Source: Branchipolynoe longqiensis
Lineage: Eukaryota > Annelida > Polychaeta > Phyllodocida > Polynoidae
Assembly: GCA_030323885.1 (NCBI GenBank)
Contig: CM059190.1
Location: 81,584,709-81,648,708 of the forward strand
Direction of reading: 5' to 3'
Length of the DNA stretch: 64,000 bases
Shown here: in pieces, positions 25,501-36,044 of the stretch
Layout of the letters: each line of letters begins with the position of its first letter
How positions within the stretch are numbered: the first letter of the stretch is position 1
Translations under genes and position numbers: made by a program
The notes under the pieces: model-generated
What the model saw: only the letters and a program-made list of their open reading frames with translations
The model's database searches: none
What the model was told of the DNA's origin: nothing

Positions 25501-26229
25501 ATGGTTAATCTTGCGGGAAGCAGTGATATACCGCAAAAAGTTCCCCATCTAAAATAAAAGTTACTTCAAACTAATGAAAGCAAGGCGTTTTATCAATATA
25601 ATGATCAATTTAACAGCTTTATCTCAGAAAAATTACAGAAACTCAAAACCATTGGACTATGCAACTAACTTTAAGGGATGTCTATGGTTAATCTTGCGGG
25701 AAGCAGTGATATACCGCAAAAAGTTCCCTATCTAAAATAAAAGTTACTTCAAACTAATGAAAGTAAGGTGTTTTATCAATATAATGATCAATTTAACAGC
25801 TTTATCTCAGAAAAATTACAGAAACTCAAAACCATTGTACTATGCAACTAACTTTAAGGGATGTCTATGGTTAATCTTGCGGGAAGCAGTGATATACCGC
25901 AAAAAGTTCCCTATCTAAAATAAAAGTTACTTCGAACTAAATAAAGTTGTGGATTATCATTATAACGATCAACTTAACAGCGGTATCTCAGAAATAAATC
26001 ACAGAAACTCAAAACCCTCAGACTATGCAACTAAATTTAGGGGATGTCTACGGTTAATCTTTAATCTTGTGGGAAGCAGTGGTATACCGCAAAAAGTTCC
26101 CCATCTAAGATCAAATTTACTTCAAACTAACTAAAGTAAGTTGGCATACAATTACAACAATCAATTTAACAGCTTCATCTCAGAATAAAAAATGACAGAA
26201 ACTAAAAACCATCAGACTATTCAACTTTA
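25480..26229. repeat. ~183-bp tandem array derived from a MITE
   Basis: Four copies of a unit containing gggatgtctatggttaatct, ataccgcaaaaagttcccta and ttaacagctttatctcagaa; spacing ~180-190 bp. It ends with the MITE-like terminus catcagactattcaacttta, ~35 bp before the exon 2 acceptor. Confidence 0.85.
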
Positions 26230-26264
26230 ATGTTTAAACAACATTTATTCCGACAACCACACAG

Positions 26265-26486
26265 AATGACGACGCCGACCAGAAGAAGGGACGCCGGGAG
26301 TTCAACCGGACCCGGAAGTTCGCGTCCAGCCGGCGGCGCAGTAAGATCCCGAAGCACCTGGGTTGCCTGGGTGACGACGATGGAGGCGGAGGGTTGTCGC
26401 TGTGTATGCGGCGCCACGACGGCCGATACGCCAACTGCCTGCCGCCCGAACTGAGGTCATCCAGCAAGGTCAAGGACATGATCAAC
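26265..26486 (+). CDS. PLCE1: PLCE1-like exon 2: FERM F2 lobe with basic, Gly-rich insert
   Basis: 74 codons, phase 0/0, acceptor ccgacaaccacacag (weak pyrimidine tract), donor gtgagt at 26,487. The first two thirds are strongly basic (KKGRREFNRTRKFASSRRRS) followed by GDDDGGGG, an insert relative to talin. The end (YANCLPPELRSSSKVKDMIN) aligns with the talin F2 helix that begins FLPKEY. The reading frame is the one not starting with ATG; overlapping ATG-started frames here are shadows. Directly downstream the last ~40 nt and the donor are repeated twice more (26,604 and 26,767). Upstream, a ~183-bp tandem array ends only ~35 bp before the acceptor. The basic insert could serve as a lipid-binding loop, by analogy with basic loops in talin FERM; that is inference. 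Confidence 0.82.
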
Positions 26487-26925
26487 GTGAGTCACCCTTA
26501 TCCGCACTCTTCCATACTCCTCTTCTGCCTAACCCCTTCCTTTCTCCCGTCCCCTCCCTTCTCAGCCAGCAACCCATCAGAAATAATTGATGGTGGTGGT
26601 GGGGAACTGAGGTCATCCAGCAAGGTCAACGACATGATCAACGTGAGTCACCCATATCCGCATTCTTCCATACTCCTCTTCTGCCCAACTCCTTCCTTTC
26701 TGCCCCCCCCCCTCCCTTCGCTTCTCAGCCAGCAACCCATCAGAAATAATTGATGGTGGTGGTGGGGAACTGAGGTCATCCAGCAAGGTCAAGGACATGA
26801 TCAACGTGAGTCACCCATAGCCGCACTCTTCCATACTCCTCTTCTGCCTAACCCATTCCTTTCTCCCGTCCCCTCCCTTCCTTCTCAGCCAGCATCCCAT
26901 CAGAAATAATTGATGGTGGGGGGGG
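26448..26925 (+). repeat. Tandem duplication of exon 2 end and splice donor
   Basis: The segment gaactgaggtcatccagcaa ... atcaacgtgagt occurs at 26,448, 26,604 and 26,767 (periods 156 and 163), each followed by the same intronic sequence with a pyrimidine tract and ctcagccagca; a fourth partial unit ends in poly-G at ~26,920. Confidence 0.9.
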
Positions 26926-26946
26926 GGGGGGATTTATCTTAGCTTA

Positions 26947-27058
26947 CAGTAAAACCTCTCTAAATCGACCGACCATGGGACCGACTTTAAATGGGAGGTG
27001 GTCGGTTTAGAGAGTTTTTTAATGGTTACAATGGTATTGTATTGGTGATCGTTTGGTG
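26947..27058 (+). mobile_element. Pogo-like MITE (CAGTAAAACC end), partial
   Basis: Starts TA-cagtaaaacctctctaaatc; right end replaced by SINE-A sequence. Complete relatives at 40,344-40,536 and 43,383-43,578. Confidence 0.65.
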
Positions 27059-27180
27059 TGTCGGTGGCCAGGTCTCCCAGTGAGGCAGCACTATAAAGTT
27101 GCCATGAGTGTGCACTGTAGCAAGTGGGTACCCATCTTGCTATGACCTTTGGATGTTGCCAGGATGTAAAACTCCCCCCC
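27058..27180 (+). repeat. SINE-A 3' fragment
   Basis: Tail region ending in a poly-C/poly-A tract; another body fragment lies at 27,235-27,310. Confidence 0.7.
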
Positions 27181-27664
27181 CCCCCCAAAAAAAAAAACCC
27201 ACAAAAAAACCAACAACAACAGGTTGTGTGTTCAAACCCAATGACTTACAAAATTGATACTTCTCGCTACCTAGCCTGGTGCTCGGCATTAATAAGATAG
27301 GACAAGCGTTAGTTTGCGCAGTAAGTGGATTTTGCGGACGGTCAGGGGTTCAAAATCTGCTAATGACTTAGAAATTTGATACTTGTCAATAGCTGCAACT
27401 TTAACAAGAGAACAGTAAATTGTGGGTTTTTGACTTTCCTACCACTCAACAATTTTTGTGGGGGGGTGGGGGGGGTTTGGGTTTAAAAAAAAGTAGAAAC
27501 AATTATGACATGTAAGTGTATCATGTATTGAGCCGTATTCCACTCCCTGGATGAAATACAAAGTAGGCGTTCGTAGAATGCCTAGCTGGTGGAGTGATGA
27601 ACACGTCCGCCCCTGAAGGGCAGGAAGGGGGGATCGATACTGTATGAACACACTTAAATAGTTT

Positions 27665-27990
27665 GTCTGTTTCTTGTAGTTTTACATCCTGGCAATATCT
27701 AAGGTCATATGTGGATGGGTACCGACTTGTGACAGCGTGCACTCATTGCAACTTTATAGTGCTGCCCCAGTGGGGAAGCAGACCGCCAGCACCATGACCT
27801 GATATCCCACTCAGTGACATTATCCTGGCACTGAGCTACCCAATCCTTGCCCTATCATATTAATGCCGACTGCCAGGCTAGGAAGCGACAAGTATCAATT
27901 TTATAAGTCATTTGTTTGACTCGGCCGGGAACCATACTCCCGAGCTCTCGCACGTGAGGACGGCGCTCAACGGATACGTCCAGCGTGCCC
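27665..27990 (-). repeat. SINE-A copy, full length
   Basis: Tail at left (gttttacatcctggcaatat), tRNA-like head at right. Confidence 0.85.
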
Positions 27991-28190
27991 GGAACACTTA
28001 AATCAATCAGGTGTAGATGATGAAATAGTTGCCGCACACCATCAGTGTGTATGCTACTTCAAAAGGCAGAAACAACCAGAGTGTGAAATCTGCCTGTTCG
28101 CTATATATAACTCAGTAGGATTCTGATCTTCAGCCACAATGCAAATAACTTCCTTTTTCACTAAAAAAAAAACACTGGCTCACCTGTTTC

Positions 28191-28470
28191 ACCAAGATTC
28201 AGTTACATATTAAAGACACTTCTCACTTTTTGCTCAAATTCAAAAGAGAGCAGTTGCAGATCTGTGTGCGCATTAAAAATTCTCCAGCGCGACTGACAAT
28301 GTGTGAGTGCGCAGTTCAGATTCGGGTCGGTGGTCCCAAGATTCAGTTACACATTAAATACACTTCTCAGTTTTTGTTAAAATTAAAAAGAGAGCTGTGT
28401 GCGCATTAAAGATTCTCAGGCATGAGTGACAATGTGTGCGTGCGCAGTTAGGATTTGGGTCGGTGGTGGC
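28191..28470. repeat. Two tandem ~145-bp units
   Basis: ccaagattcagttacatatt ... gattcgggtcggtggt repeated with ~90% identity by eye. Confidence 0.8.
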
Positions 28471-28704
28471 GCCACGAGTCCCAGGATGTAAGGAACGGAG
28501 GAAATAGAATGCGAATAGTGATAGGTAATAAATGGATAATAATAATAATAATAATTATAAATTCCCTTCCGCGACTTTATATTCGCATAATGCTTATATA
28601 TCACATGGATATATGTGTATATGTATGCTCATGTATTGTATATATCTCCCCACGTGAAATGCCACATGCACATTCAGGCATCGGTAGTTTCATTGTATCA
28701 GGGA

Positions 28705-28815
28705 GTCTGGACTAAATGGGACTAATGGTTACAACGCTAGTTCCGGAATGGGAAAAGTGTGCTTTAGAGAGTCTGCCATAGGTGCAAAGTTCCCTTCATT
28801 TCCAAAAACACTCAT
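28705..28815 (+). repeat. SINE-D-like copy
   Basis: gggactaatggttacaacgc and ggtgcaaagttcccttcatt, as at 19,155. Confidence 0.4.
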
Positions 28816-29204
28816 TAGCAATCCAATGAGTAATCATCACTGGAGAAATATATTAATATAGTTTCCAGCGAGTATATCCTAGACCTTTATGTTGTTGGTT
28901 AGTTGTTTCTTCGAGTTTTGCATCCTGGCAATCACCCGTCCTGATATGATCTTAGATGTTGCTAGGATGTAAAACAATAACAAACAACCTTCCTGGCAAT
29001 CATTTAGTCAGTTGACTAGTCAGTTTGACTAGTCAGTTTGTAGGTTTGTTTATTTGTTGGTGCTTTACGTCCTAACAACATCTAAGGTCATATCCGGCAG
29101 AGTCCCGACTTGTGACAATAGAGGCATTCGACTGGCACCTTCCCATCCACAAGATTTAGGCTTCGCCCACCTGCGCAGTGAACGAGGTTTTCGAATGTAA
29201 AGAG

Positions 29205-29400
29205 GACCAGTCAAATGGCTTCAGTGGTTTTAGCCAATCAGAGCTGTTCTCTTCCATTGCAAATGTCTGCCCTGTATGGGGGTGGCCATTTGCAATTGAA
29301 AAGAACCAATCAGAGCTGTTCATTTCCATGGCAAATGGCTGCCCCAATAGAGGGCAGCCATTTGCAATCGAAAAGAACAGCTCTCATTGGCTGAAGATAC
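29205..29400. repeat. ~62-bp tandem/inverted repeat block
   Basis: Repeats of aatcagagctgttctcttcc / ggcaaatggctgcccc, some inverted, over ~190 bp. Confidence 0.7.
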
Positions 29401-29584
29401 TGAATCTTTCAACCTTTCCATATCAGCCATCTTGAAAAACCCCATGTGACCTTATGGATGGAGCCACAAGACACATTTGATTCATACGTATAGAAACCCA
29501 CTTCCGGTCCCAGGCAAATAGGAATTTGTAAAGAAATATGTTGATATGCGTATAGAAAGACCCAGTCGAATACGTCCATTGTGT

Positions 29585-29860
29585 GTATAGATATGGCGAC
29601 TTCATAATGCTGCCCCACTGGAAGACCAGGACGTCAGCACCATGACGCAATATCCCACTCAGCCACATTATCCTGACACTGAGCTAACCAGTCCTTGCCC
29701 TATCCTATTAATGTCATCCCCCTAAGCTAGTGATGCTGAATACCGGGGTTATGTAGTGACAAGTATCCATTTTTTAAACTCATTGATTTGAGTTTCACGC
29801 GGTTTGAAGCAAAGACCTTCGACACACAAAGCCAGCACTCTTACCAATTCAGCCACCACC
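29585..29860 (-). repeat. SINE-A copy, tail truncated
   Basis: Body and head on the minus strand; carries a small insertion near 29,715. Confidence 0.75.
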
Positions 29861-30177
29861 CAAATTGACATTATTTACCTGAATTGCATTTTCTTAATTT
29901 TATGTTTCCCATGTTATATTTACATTTGCTTTGGAAGTTCAGTTGGTGAGTTCGCCGCTTGTGGCGCGAGGGAGGGGGGCGGGGGTGGTATTGAGTAGGG
30001 GTGGGTGAGTGGTGGGTTGGGAGGGTGGGGAGCACTCTATGCTAAATGGTTGTTCAAAGGTTGGTCACCAAACACCACAGAGCTATTTCAAATTCGCTAC
30101 AGGTATGTGCTGGTCAGACGGCTGACCCACCCACTAACTAAGAGCAAATCCCAGAATTCACTAATATGTATAAGTTT

Positions 30178-30445
30178 TGTTTGTTTGTTGTTGTTTTACG
30201 TCCTAGCAACATCTAAGGTCATATCAGGACGGATACCGACTTGTGATAGTGCACACTCATGGTGACTTTATAGCGCTGCCCCACAGGGATACCAGGCCGT
30301 CAGCACCATGACCTGATATCCCACTCAGTCACATTATCCTGACTCTGAGCCAACCAGTCCTTGCCCTATCCTAATTATGCCGAGTGCCTGGCTAGGAAGC
30401 AACAAGTATCAATTTTTAAGTCATTGGTTTGACTCGACCAGGTAC
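30178..30445 (-). repeat. SINE-A copy
   Basis: Well-preserved tail (tgttttacgtcctagcaaca) and body, head truncated at right. Confidence 0.85.
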
Positions 30446-30859
30446 ACAACTACAGGTATTTATTTCAGTACATATTTGGTATATATTCAATATATCCAAA
30501 CTGCGTTTGAATATGGGCCAATCCATGGTTGAATACCTCTCTTAACATTTCTAACCTGTTTTTAAAGAGTTGACAAAACCACGGGTAAATGCTTTAATTT
30601 CAGAATTTACTTGGCACTTTAATTTTCTATATAACTTATAAGCCATGTAAGAATTTTGTGGAAATACTTATACAACTGCAACACTTACAGTCGGAAGGCG
30701 AGTGGTTCAGCACTAACAATTTGTTTGTTTAACTACCCCCCCCCCCACCCCCACCCCCCCAGCACAAAAAGTAAACATCGGCTATTGGAGGTTCAGCACT
30801 AACAAATGATATATATGAATAAAGATTCATTTACCAAACAAAAACAAAAACAAAAAAAG

Positions 30860-31095
30860 ATGTCTAAGTCGTGTCCAAACCATGGCTAAATAGACTGCAA
30901 ACTACATCTAAATAGTCTGCAAACTCTGTCTAAATAGTCTCCAAACTACATCTAAATCCATATCTAAATAATCCCCGTACCATATCTACTCTCCTCATCA
31001 TGGCTGAATTGCCTCCAAACCACATGTAAATCGTCTCCAAGCGGTGTCTAGATAGTCTCTAAGCCACATTTAAATAGTCTCCAAAGCACAGTTAA
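30860..31095. repeat. Degenerate ~21-bp tandem repeat
   Basis: About ten units of atctaaatagtctccaaacta-like sequence. Confidence 0.8.
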
Positions 31096-31404
31096 GTTTC
31101 CAACACGCATCTATATTATTATCCCAACAGTGTGTGCATTTCTGGAAGCTTAGTCCGGTCACCTCAGTGTTGTTTTTTCCAACTACACTTTCCTTTTCCG
31201 AAAGAAAAAACAACCCATGAATTAAAGAAAAGCCTTCAGCCCTCTGCAAAATGCTGCAGTTGACAGGCTGAGAACAAGCAGAATTATCTCAGAGGAAGCT
31301 GTGTTTTGAGAAACAGACCCTTGAGTCAGCAGACGACATTGATGCTCTGTGTAGATTGTTCTGGAAGTGATGTCGTCTGTCAGTTGTACGTCTAATATAA
31401 GAGC

Positions 31405-31475
31405 GTGATTGGGCACTGTCACAAGTCGGTACCCGTCCTGATATGACCTTAGATATTGCCAGGACATAAGACTAA
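31405..31475 (+). repeat. SINE-A tail fragment
   Basis: cactgtcacaagtcggtacc through ttgccaggacataagac. Confidence 0.7.
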
Positions 31476-31958
31476 CCAACCAATCTATTATAATACCCCT
31501 GTCACACTACAACGTAATGCGCCAACGTAGGGGAAACACAGAAATTTGCGGCATAATATGTAAATACGTAGCCAAGTTGGACGTCAGTGCCACGTAGTTG
31601 ACGTGAGCGTAACGTCAGTATAGCGTAGTATTAACGTGGTTCAACAAGTGAGGACAAAGGAATAATTAATTGTGTCAACATGAGGCTAGCAAAACTCCAG
31701 TGCGCGAGAAGCAAGCCTAGGATGACATTAGCGGTGGCTTAGCGTCGGACTGGCGCGATCACGCACTCGCCAACATTGCCATGGCCGACTCAACAGGTTT
31801 TTCCTGAAGTGAGTCGACGTCGGCCTGCCGAGTGATTAGCATCAGGATGATGTGAGTCCAGCAAGGCCAGCGTGATGGCAGCACACGCTCAATGTGCTCA
31901 GCATTAGCGAAACGTGGGCCGACATGCAGAAAAGCACCCGACCCACCCGCTCCTTGGG

Positions 31959-31966
31959 TATAAATA
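31959..31966 (+). promoter_or_regulatory. Candidate TATA box
   Basis: TATAAATA lies 39 nt upstream of the ATG at 32,005 (box end to ATG) and is followed by a pyrimidine-rich stretch (gctctctcctcagaac) at about the distance expected for an initiator. Confidence 0.4.
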
Positions 31967-32004
31967 TGGGTGCTGTGTTGCTCTCTCCTCAGAACTTTTC
32001 CAGC

Positions 32005-33087
32005 ATGCCACCGAAACACACCTCCACCTCCACCTCCACCTCCTCCTCCACCTCCACCTCCAGCTCCAGCTCCACTTCCACTTCCACTTGTGCTCCAAAC
32101 CCCCACTATGGGAGGGGAAGAGAGAAGGGGAGGAAGAGGAGGCCTGGTACACCATCACCATCAGCAGCAGCACCATCTACACCATCTCCTATGGTGTTGT
32201 CTCCTGCTCACCCGACCGAAGACACACAGGAGACTATGGACATGCAGTCCCTTTCTCCATCTTCTCCGTATTCCCGTGCATCGTCTGCAGCCTCCACCTC
32301 CTCCGACTCACAACGACCTGTAGCCGAGGCCCGGGGCAAGGGGAAGCAGTCCACGAGGGAGGATGACCTGCTGGATGCTCTGAAGCAACGTGTCGATGCC
32401 TCGGGCAACCTGTTGGAGAGCCTAACAACCATGCGCATGATCCAGATGACCGTGTTCGCAAACTAGGTGCTGGAATGTTTGTCAACAATGACCAAGGGCC
32501 AGTTCCACCATGGGTGGACTGCGATAACCATCGTCCTGTCGCAGGTGATGGAGTTGGAGGCGGTGGACAACAGGACCATAGTCTCGGGGCCAGTGCTGTC
32601 CCAGGTCTGCCCCCCTGCCCCCATGACTCAGACTGTGCGGCCCCCCTCTGTGATGCCATGCTACTCCTCTTCGTCCAATGCATCCTCTTGCCCATCGCCG
32701 AACGAGGGGTACCAGCCACATCCCCACCAGTGGTGACATTAACCACCAGCAGGAACACCCTGAGCCTCCCAAAGCCTAGACTATATGCAGCATTACATGC
32801 TGCAGCCGATGCTGTCTCCTCAGCTGCAGCCTGCGCTGCTGCTGCTGCAGCCCCCGACACTGCCAGTGTTGAGGGTGCAACCTCAGTTCCCCGCAAAGAC
32901 AATGGGTCCGCCCGCACCGGTGATGAGTCAGTCACCACGACAGCAGCCTGCAGCACACGCAAGTAGCAGCGCGTTAACGTCGGTGTGGCTCCTCAACCAG
33001 AGTGCCAGTACACCAGCGGGAATGACACCAACAGCCATGGACGGATTCCTGAATCTGTCCCGCCTGTCAGGCATATCCAACATGTAA
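32005..33087 (+). pseudogene. Decayed transposon-type accessory protein (unrecognised)
   Basis: One frame runs from ATG 32,005 through 33,087 and is broken by a TAG at 32,464 and further stops near 32,737-32,760. The N-terminal part is Ser/Thr-rich low complexity, then basic (GRGREKGRKRRPGTPSPS), then a likely amphipathic helix DDLLDALKQRVDASGNLLES that continues past the TAG as LECLSTMTKGQFHH. The C-terminus is Gln/Pro-rich. A short helical C-terminal segment after low complexity is typical of MADF/Myb-type accessory proteins carried by DNA transposons; this is a resemblance, not an identification. It is preceded by a TATA-like box and followed by AATAAA at ~33,340. Alternative: a host retrogene or a +1-shifted frame (32,475-32,966). 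Confidence 0.4.
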
Positions 33088-33337
33088 AACCTGAATATTG
33101 AGGCACAGGAGCTCTTTTCACCAGGGGAGCTCGAGACCCCCCCTCCCCCCTCAAAGGGCCGGGCCAGGCCCCAGATAAGTGAACAAAACTGACAGTATTT
33201 ATTGTGTGCCTGTCTGTACATATGTATATATTTGGTATTCTTTTTCCTGTTTTCCTTTGTATGTCTTTTCTTTTACTGTGTAACTCTATATATTTAGTAA
33301 AGTATTGCACCTGGGAGGAATCTGTAAAAATTGTTGT

Positions 33338-33346
33338 AAATAAAAA
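33338..33346 (+). terminator. Candidate poly(A) signal
   Basis: AATAAA ~250 bp after the stop of the 32-33 kb frame. Confidence 0.35.
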
Positions 33347-33494
33347 ACTATTTGTATTGTAAACAAGATTTTGGTCTCTGAGTCAATTTCTTAGCAAACA
33401 TTATCATATCATTATTATAATAAGTAATACACAAGTCCCCCCAAATAAAATTGAAATAAATAAGGCCTTTGCCCATATGGCATACTTAAAAAAT

Positions 33495-33785
33495 TATATG
33501 ACATGTAACTTTGTCAATAGAAAACACTTTCCTCTCCTCCCCCCTCCCCCCTTAAAATAACTGACATGTAAATTTTGTCAGTGTTACTTACAGGAATCTT
33601 CGACACCCAAATATATAACTGACATGTAAATTTGTCAGTGTTAAATGCCCCCCTTAAAAATAAAGTAATATCCCCGAACCAAATTTAAAACTGACATGTA
33701 AATTTGTCAGTGTCAAATGCCCTCCTTAAAGATAGTTATATTCCCCTTTTTTCCCCACCCACAATTATAACTGACACATACATTA
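33495..33785. repeat. Spaced copies of palindromic ACTGACATGTAAATTTGTCAGT
   Basis: The dyad actgaca...tgtcagt occurs near 33,499, 33,560, 33,618 and 33,690 with a half copy near 33,768, separated by C-rich/TTAAA spacer. Confidence 0.75.
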
Positions 33786-33925
33786 AGGTTCGATATCAAT
33801 AACAGATTGACATCTTTTATTTAGCCGAGCTATAATATCTGTACATCTCACATTTTTGCCTATCACATAGTACATTTCAGAAATGATATTTGTACATATC
33901 ACATTTATTACATATCACACAGTGA

Positions 33926-34460
33926 TTGATTGATTGATTGATTGTTTGTTGCTTTACGCCGTGTCGGCAGCATAGGCCATATTCCCGGCGAAAAATGTTT
34001 GTTTTTTGTTCAAACCATCGATTGTACATGCAAAAGCAGACAATCAATTATGTGCCAATAGACACTCATTAAATTAGAAAGCTCACAGTCATATATATGT
34101 GGGCAAGGGAAACAAATTCCCATAGAAAAAGAAAAGTTTTATTAATAATTGATAGAATTTATTTAGTAAACTATATGAGGTGGTACAATCCAGCTGCCCT
34201 CAAAAACGCTAAAATGTTTTCCTGTTTTACTGTAGTAAAAAAGTCATGCATACTGTCTGCAGTGTAGAATTGTTGGTGCAGGGCCAAAAAATCAACGTAA
34301 CTTAGTCAAATGTGTTTGAGTGTCAGCGGAGCCTGACACCCAATACATTCAGGGGGAGGTTCCCCCTTAAGCAGAAAAGCATGTTTAAGCCATGAGTGGC
34401 CAATACGGCAGCGGCTAAGGACCACTTGGTCCCGCCGACCTCTTGCATGAGTCTGTGGTG
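33926..34460 (-). mobile_element. LINE 3' end with RNase H-like coding remnant
   Basis: On the minus strand the peptide RRDQVVLSRCRIGHSWLKHA followed by FLLKGEPPPECIGCQAPLTL matches the tail of the RNase H/post-RT region of I-type non-LTR elements (RLRIGHTxLTHxxLLxGEPxPxC). The ~390-bp untranslated part ends in (TGAT)n at 33,926-33,950 on the plus strand. Same 3' end at 2,125-2,605. Confidence 0.8.
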
Positions 34461-34505
34461 GTTTTCCCACAGATGGTTCAATTCTGTGGGAAAACCACCA
34501 CAGAC
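34451..34505. repeat. Perfect 23-bp inverted repeat, 9-nt loop
   Basis: gtctgtggtggttttcccac(aga) at 34,451-34,473 is exactly mirrored at 34,483-34,505. Confidence 0.95.
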
Positions 34506-34729
34506 AGTACATATCACATTTTTGCATATCACACTGTATACTTCAGAAATGATGACCACAGTACAGAAATATCCCAGTCTATAGCTGATTGGTTTGCGGG
34601 GTGATTTCAATTGGTCCCTCGCTCAACTCAGATGGGCGTGGTGAGGGCCGCATTGCACAAATTCCAATAGACTTAGTACTATAGCAGGGTCAGTGGGAAA
34701 TATCCTGCGTCAGTTCTCCGTAGTGACCG

Positions 34730-35400
34730 GGTTGGTTGTTGCAGATTTACGTCCTGTCAACATCTAAGGTCATATTAGGATGGGTACCAACTTGTGACAG
34801 TATGTACTCTTGGAAACTTTAAAAAAAATAGCTTGTTATTTAACAACGTCTCTAGAGCACATTGATTTTCATCATCTGCTATTGGATGTCAAACATATGG
34901 TCATTCTGACATATTTCTTTGGAGCAAACCTCTTGCCACCACATAGGCTACAGTTTCTGATAAGCAGCAATGGGTCTTTTATATACAGGACAGCACATAC
35001 CACAGCCTTTGATGAACCAGTTGTGGATCACTGGTTGGAACAGAAAATAGCCCAAACTGCAAATGGGTCCACTGAGAAGGATCGATCAGATGACCCACAC
35101 CTTCAGAGGTGGAAACTCTACCGCCTGAGCTACGTCCCGCTCATCTTGGAAACTTTATATGACCTTTTATGTGGCAACTTTATAGTGCTTCCCCAGTGGG
35201 AGACTAGGCCGCCAGCACCATGACCTGATATCCCACTCAGTCACATTATCCTGAAACTGAGCCAACCAGTCCCTGCCCATTCCTATTCATGCCGAGCACC
35301 TAGCTAGGAAACCACAAGTTTCAATTTTTAAGTCATTGGCTCGACCATGGATCGAACAAATGGGTTCGAATCCCACGATCTACCAAAACGGGAGACAACT
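34730..35400 (-). repeat. SINE-A copy split by a SINE-C insertion
   Basis: SINE-A tail at 34,730-34,821 and remainder at 35,144-35,400; the interior is a SINE-C with a 14-bp target duplication. Confidence 0.85.
34822..35143 (-). repeat. SINE-C copy inserted in SINE-A
   Basis: Flanked by tcttggaaacttta at 34,808-34,821 and 35,144-35,157. Tail ttgttatttaacaacgtctc at left, tRNA-like head at right. Confidence 0.9.
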
Positions 35401-35514
35401 CAATCGGCTATCCCGTCTGGTTCTACTGACAGGGAACATTCCCATCTAAACTTGCATGAGCCTGTTACAACATGTTAGTTGTTACACTATACCCTGGCCC
35501 ATCCCACAAATGCA

Positions 35515-35630
35515 TACTCAGAACCCACCCACTTAGCCACCCACTCCCCCACCCACCCACTCCCCCACCCACCCACTCACACATCCACCCACTCACCCAT
35601 CCACCCTCTCACCCACCCATCCAACTAGCC
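35515..35630. repeat. CCCACCCACT simple repeat
   Basis: About 115 bp of cacccactc-type units. Confidence 0.9.
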
Positions 35631-35809
35631 CGCTGTGCATGTGATTTACATGCATTACCAACCTACAACCCACGAGGGGAACTGGACAGGGTCAAAGGTC
35701 ACTGTCAAGGGTCAACCAACATCCAGGTATTTGCGTGAGTAGTAACAGAATTGGGTGGTGGTGATGGGGGTCTGGAGGGGTGTGCGGTTTATATTGCATC
35801 ACGTGACCG

Positions 35810-36000
35810 TATTGTTCAAACTGTTGATAGGTACAGACTTGTGACAGTGCACACTCATGGCAACTTTATATACTGCTGCCTCTCTAGGAGTCCAGACGGC
35901 TGGCATCATGTTCTGATATCCCACTCAGTCATATTATCTTTACACTGAGCCAATCAGTCCTTGCCTTATCCTAATAATGTTGCTACCAAGCCTTACGCTT
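35810..36000 (-). repeat. SINE-A copy, partial
   Basis: Tail missing; body ends near 36,000. Confidence 0.75.
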
Positions 36001-36044
36001 GGGTAGGACCAATTATGGTGGAATGAGGAACTCTTGATTGTCTG

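Larger units (their letters stand above)
23237..26264 (+). other. Intron 1 of the PLCE1-like gene
   Basis: Contains a T-rich tract (23,300-23,500), an inverted SINE-B, a GTAAGTT-type repeat, a MITE and the ~183-bp array that runs up to exon 2. No other coding signal seen. Confidence 0.8.

Noticed and set aside
26606..26805. Extra coding mini-exons from the exon 2 duplicates
   Set aside because: The candidate acceptors are not in the right phase by my count, so inclusion would break the frame; kept as a finding, not as CDS.
31759..32106. Minus-strand Gly-rich frame opposite the Ser/Thr-rich one
   Set aside because: Shadow of a CCACCT repeat; the plus frame has the better start, TATA box and poly(A) context.
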